Of a stretch of DNA of 64,000 bases, positions 63,841-64,000 are shown piece after piece. Positions within the stretch are counted from its first letter, which is position 1. The number at the start of each line of letters is the position of its first letter. Origin of the DNA: Candidatus Zixiibacteriota bacterium (GTDB lineage: Bacteria; Zixibacteria; MSB-5A5; GN15; FEB-12). Location: contig JBFMDV010000028.1 in the NCBI GenBank assembly GCA_040753875.1, forward strand, positions 18,636-82,635. The letters are read 5' to 3'. The notes below the pieces were generated by a model. It had not been told where the DNA came from, made no database searches, and saw nothing but the letters and a program-made list of their open reading frames with translations. The translations under genes were made by a program, and so were the position numbers.

Positions 63841-64000
63841 GCGAGTCATTGCGAGGCGCTTCGCCGAAGCAATCTCATTCCACCGCTCTCAGGTCGGTTT
63901 CCACCGTTGTGTCAGGTCCTGCCCTCCGCCGACAGGCGAAGGGTGTGACCTGACACGAGATAGGTCGGGTTCCGAGTCCGTTTCGGACGAGAAACCCGAC
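63841..64000. repeat. Palindromic extragenic repeats at the right edge
   Basis: Three hairpin units follow the aminopeptidase: GGCGCTTCGCCGAAGC near 63857; GTGTCAGGTC / GACCTGACAC (63909-63918 and 63947-63956) with an inner CCCT-CGCC / GGCG-AGGG stem; and GTCGGGTTC / GAAACCCGAC (63964-64000) with an inner GTCCG / CGGAC. They resemble intergenic REP-like arrays. The last unit reaches the window edge, so the array may continue. Confidence 0.75.

Overview
The window looks like a chromosomal segment of an uncultured Gram-negative bacterium of the FCB group. My best guess is candidate phylum Zixibacteria or a close relative (inference, about 0.6). Evidence: six secreted proteins end in an unusual dockerin-like tail built on paired DISDL...LVDYLF units; three more carry type IX-secretion-like C-termini (YPNPFNP core); and one ends in a PEP-CTERM signal. 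The 16S gene is nearly complete and would settle the taxonomy. No phage, transposase or CRISPR array was seen.

Layout. Positions 1-2570 (minus strand) hold an rRNA operon: promoter, boxA, 16S, tRNA-Ile(GAT), tRNA-Ala(TGC), a second boxA, and the 5' end of 23S, cut by the window edge. Positions 2846-9440 (minus) encode a two-component pair: a giant eight-PAS histidine kinase with a periplasmic propeller-like region, followed by an NtrC-type sigma-54 activator. From 9.5 to 38.7 kb lies a plus-strand run dominated by secreted proteins: a membrane glycosyltransferase with TPRs; dockerin-tailed sialidase-like and propeller-like proteins; a pappalysin-like metalloprotease, a papain-like cysteine protease and a subtilase, all dockerin-tailed; a PEP-CTERM protein; and a three-gene cluster (subtilase, propeller, beta-helix) with type IX-like tails. 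Embedded in this run are a HesB/IscA-like selenoprotein gene with in-frame UGA, a tRNA-His without an encoded G-1, a tandem hairpin repeat, and a homocysteine methyltransferase-like gene.

From 34.3 kb on, housekeeping genes are interleaved: an EVE-domain protein, protein-L-isoaspartate methyltransferase, LOG-family protein, phosphofructokinase, alpha-glucan phosphorylase, a CheW-like protein and an M29 aminopeptidase. Between them lie more envelope or exported proteins: a DUF5117/DUF4953-like zinc metalloprotease, a von Willebrand A protein, an M16 protease pair (one catalytic, one inactive), and two very large tandem paralogous secreted proteins of unknown function. A glycosyltransferase-like gene and an MFS transporter form a small minus-strand unit. 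The window ends in palindromic extragenic repeats.

How the genes work together: the central theme is export and surface or extracellular display. Several proteases and binding folds are combined with three different C-terminal sorting or anchoring codes. Regulation appears to rely on TATATT-type -10 boxes, several of which sit so close to the start codon that leaderless transcripts are likely. Two dockerin genes have long leaders that carry an 11-12 base perfect anti-SD match well away from their start codons. The most notable single observation is the probable selenoprotein at 18840-19172.
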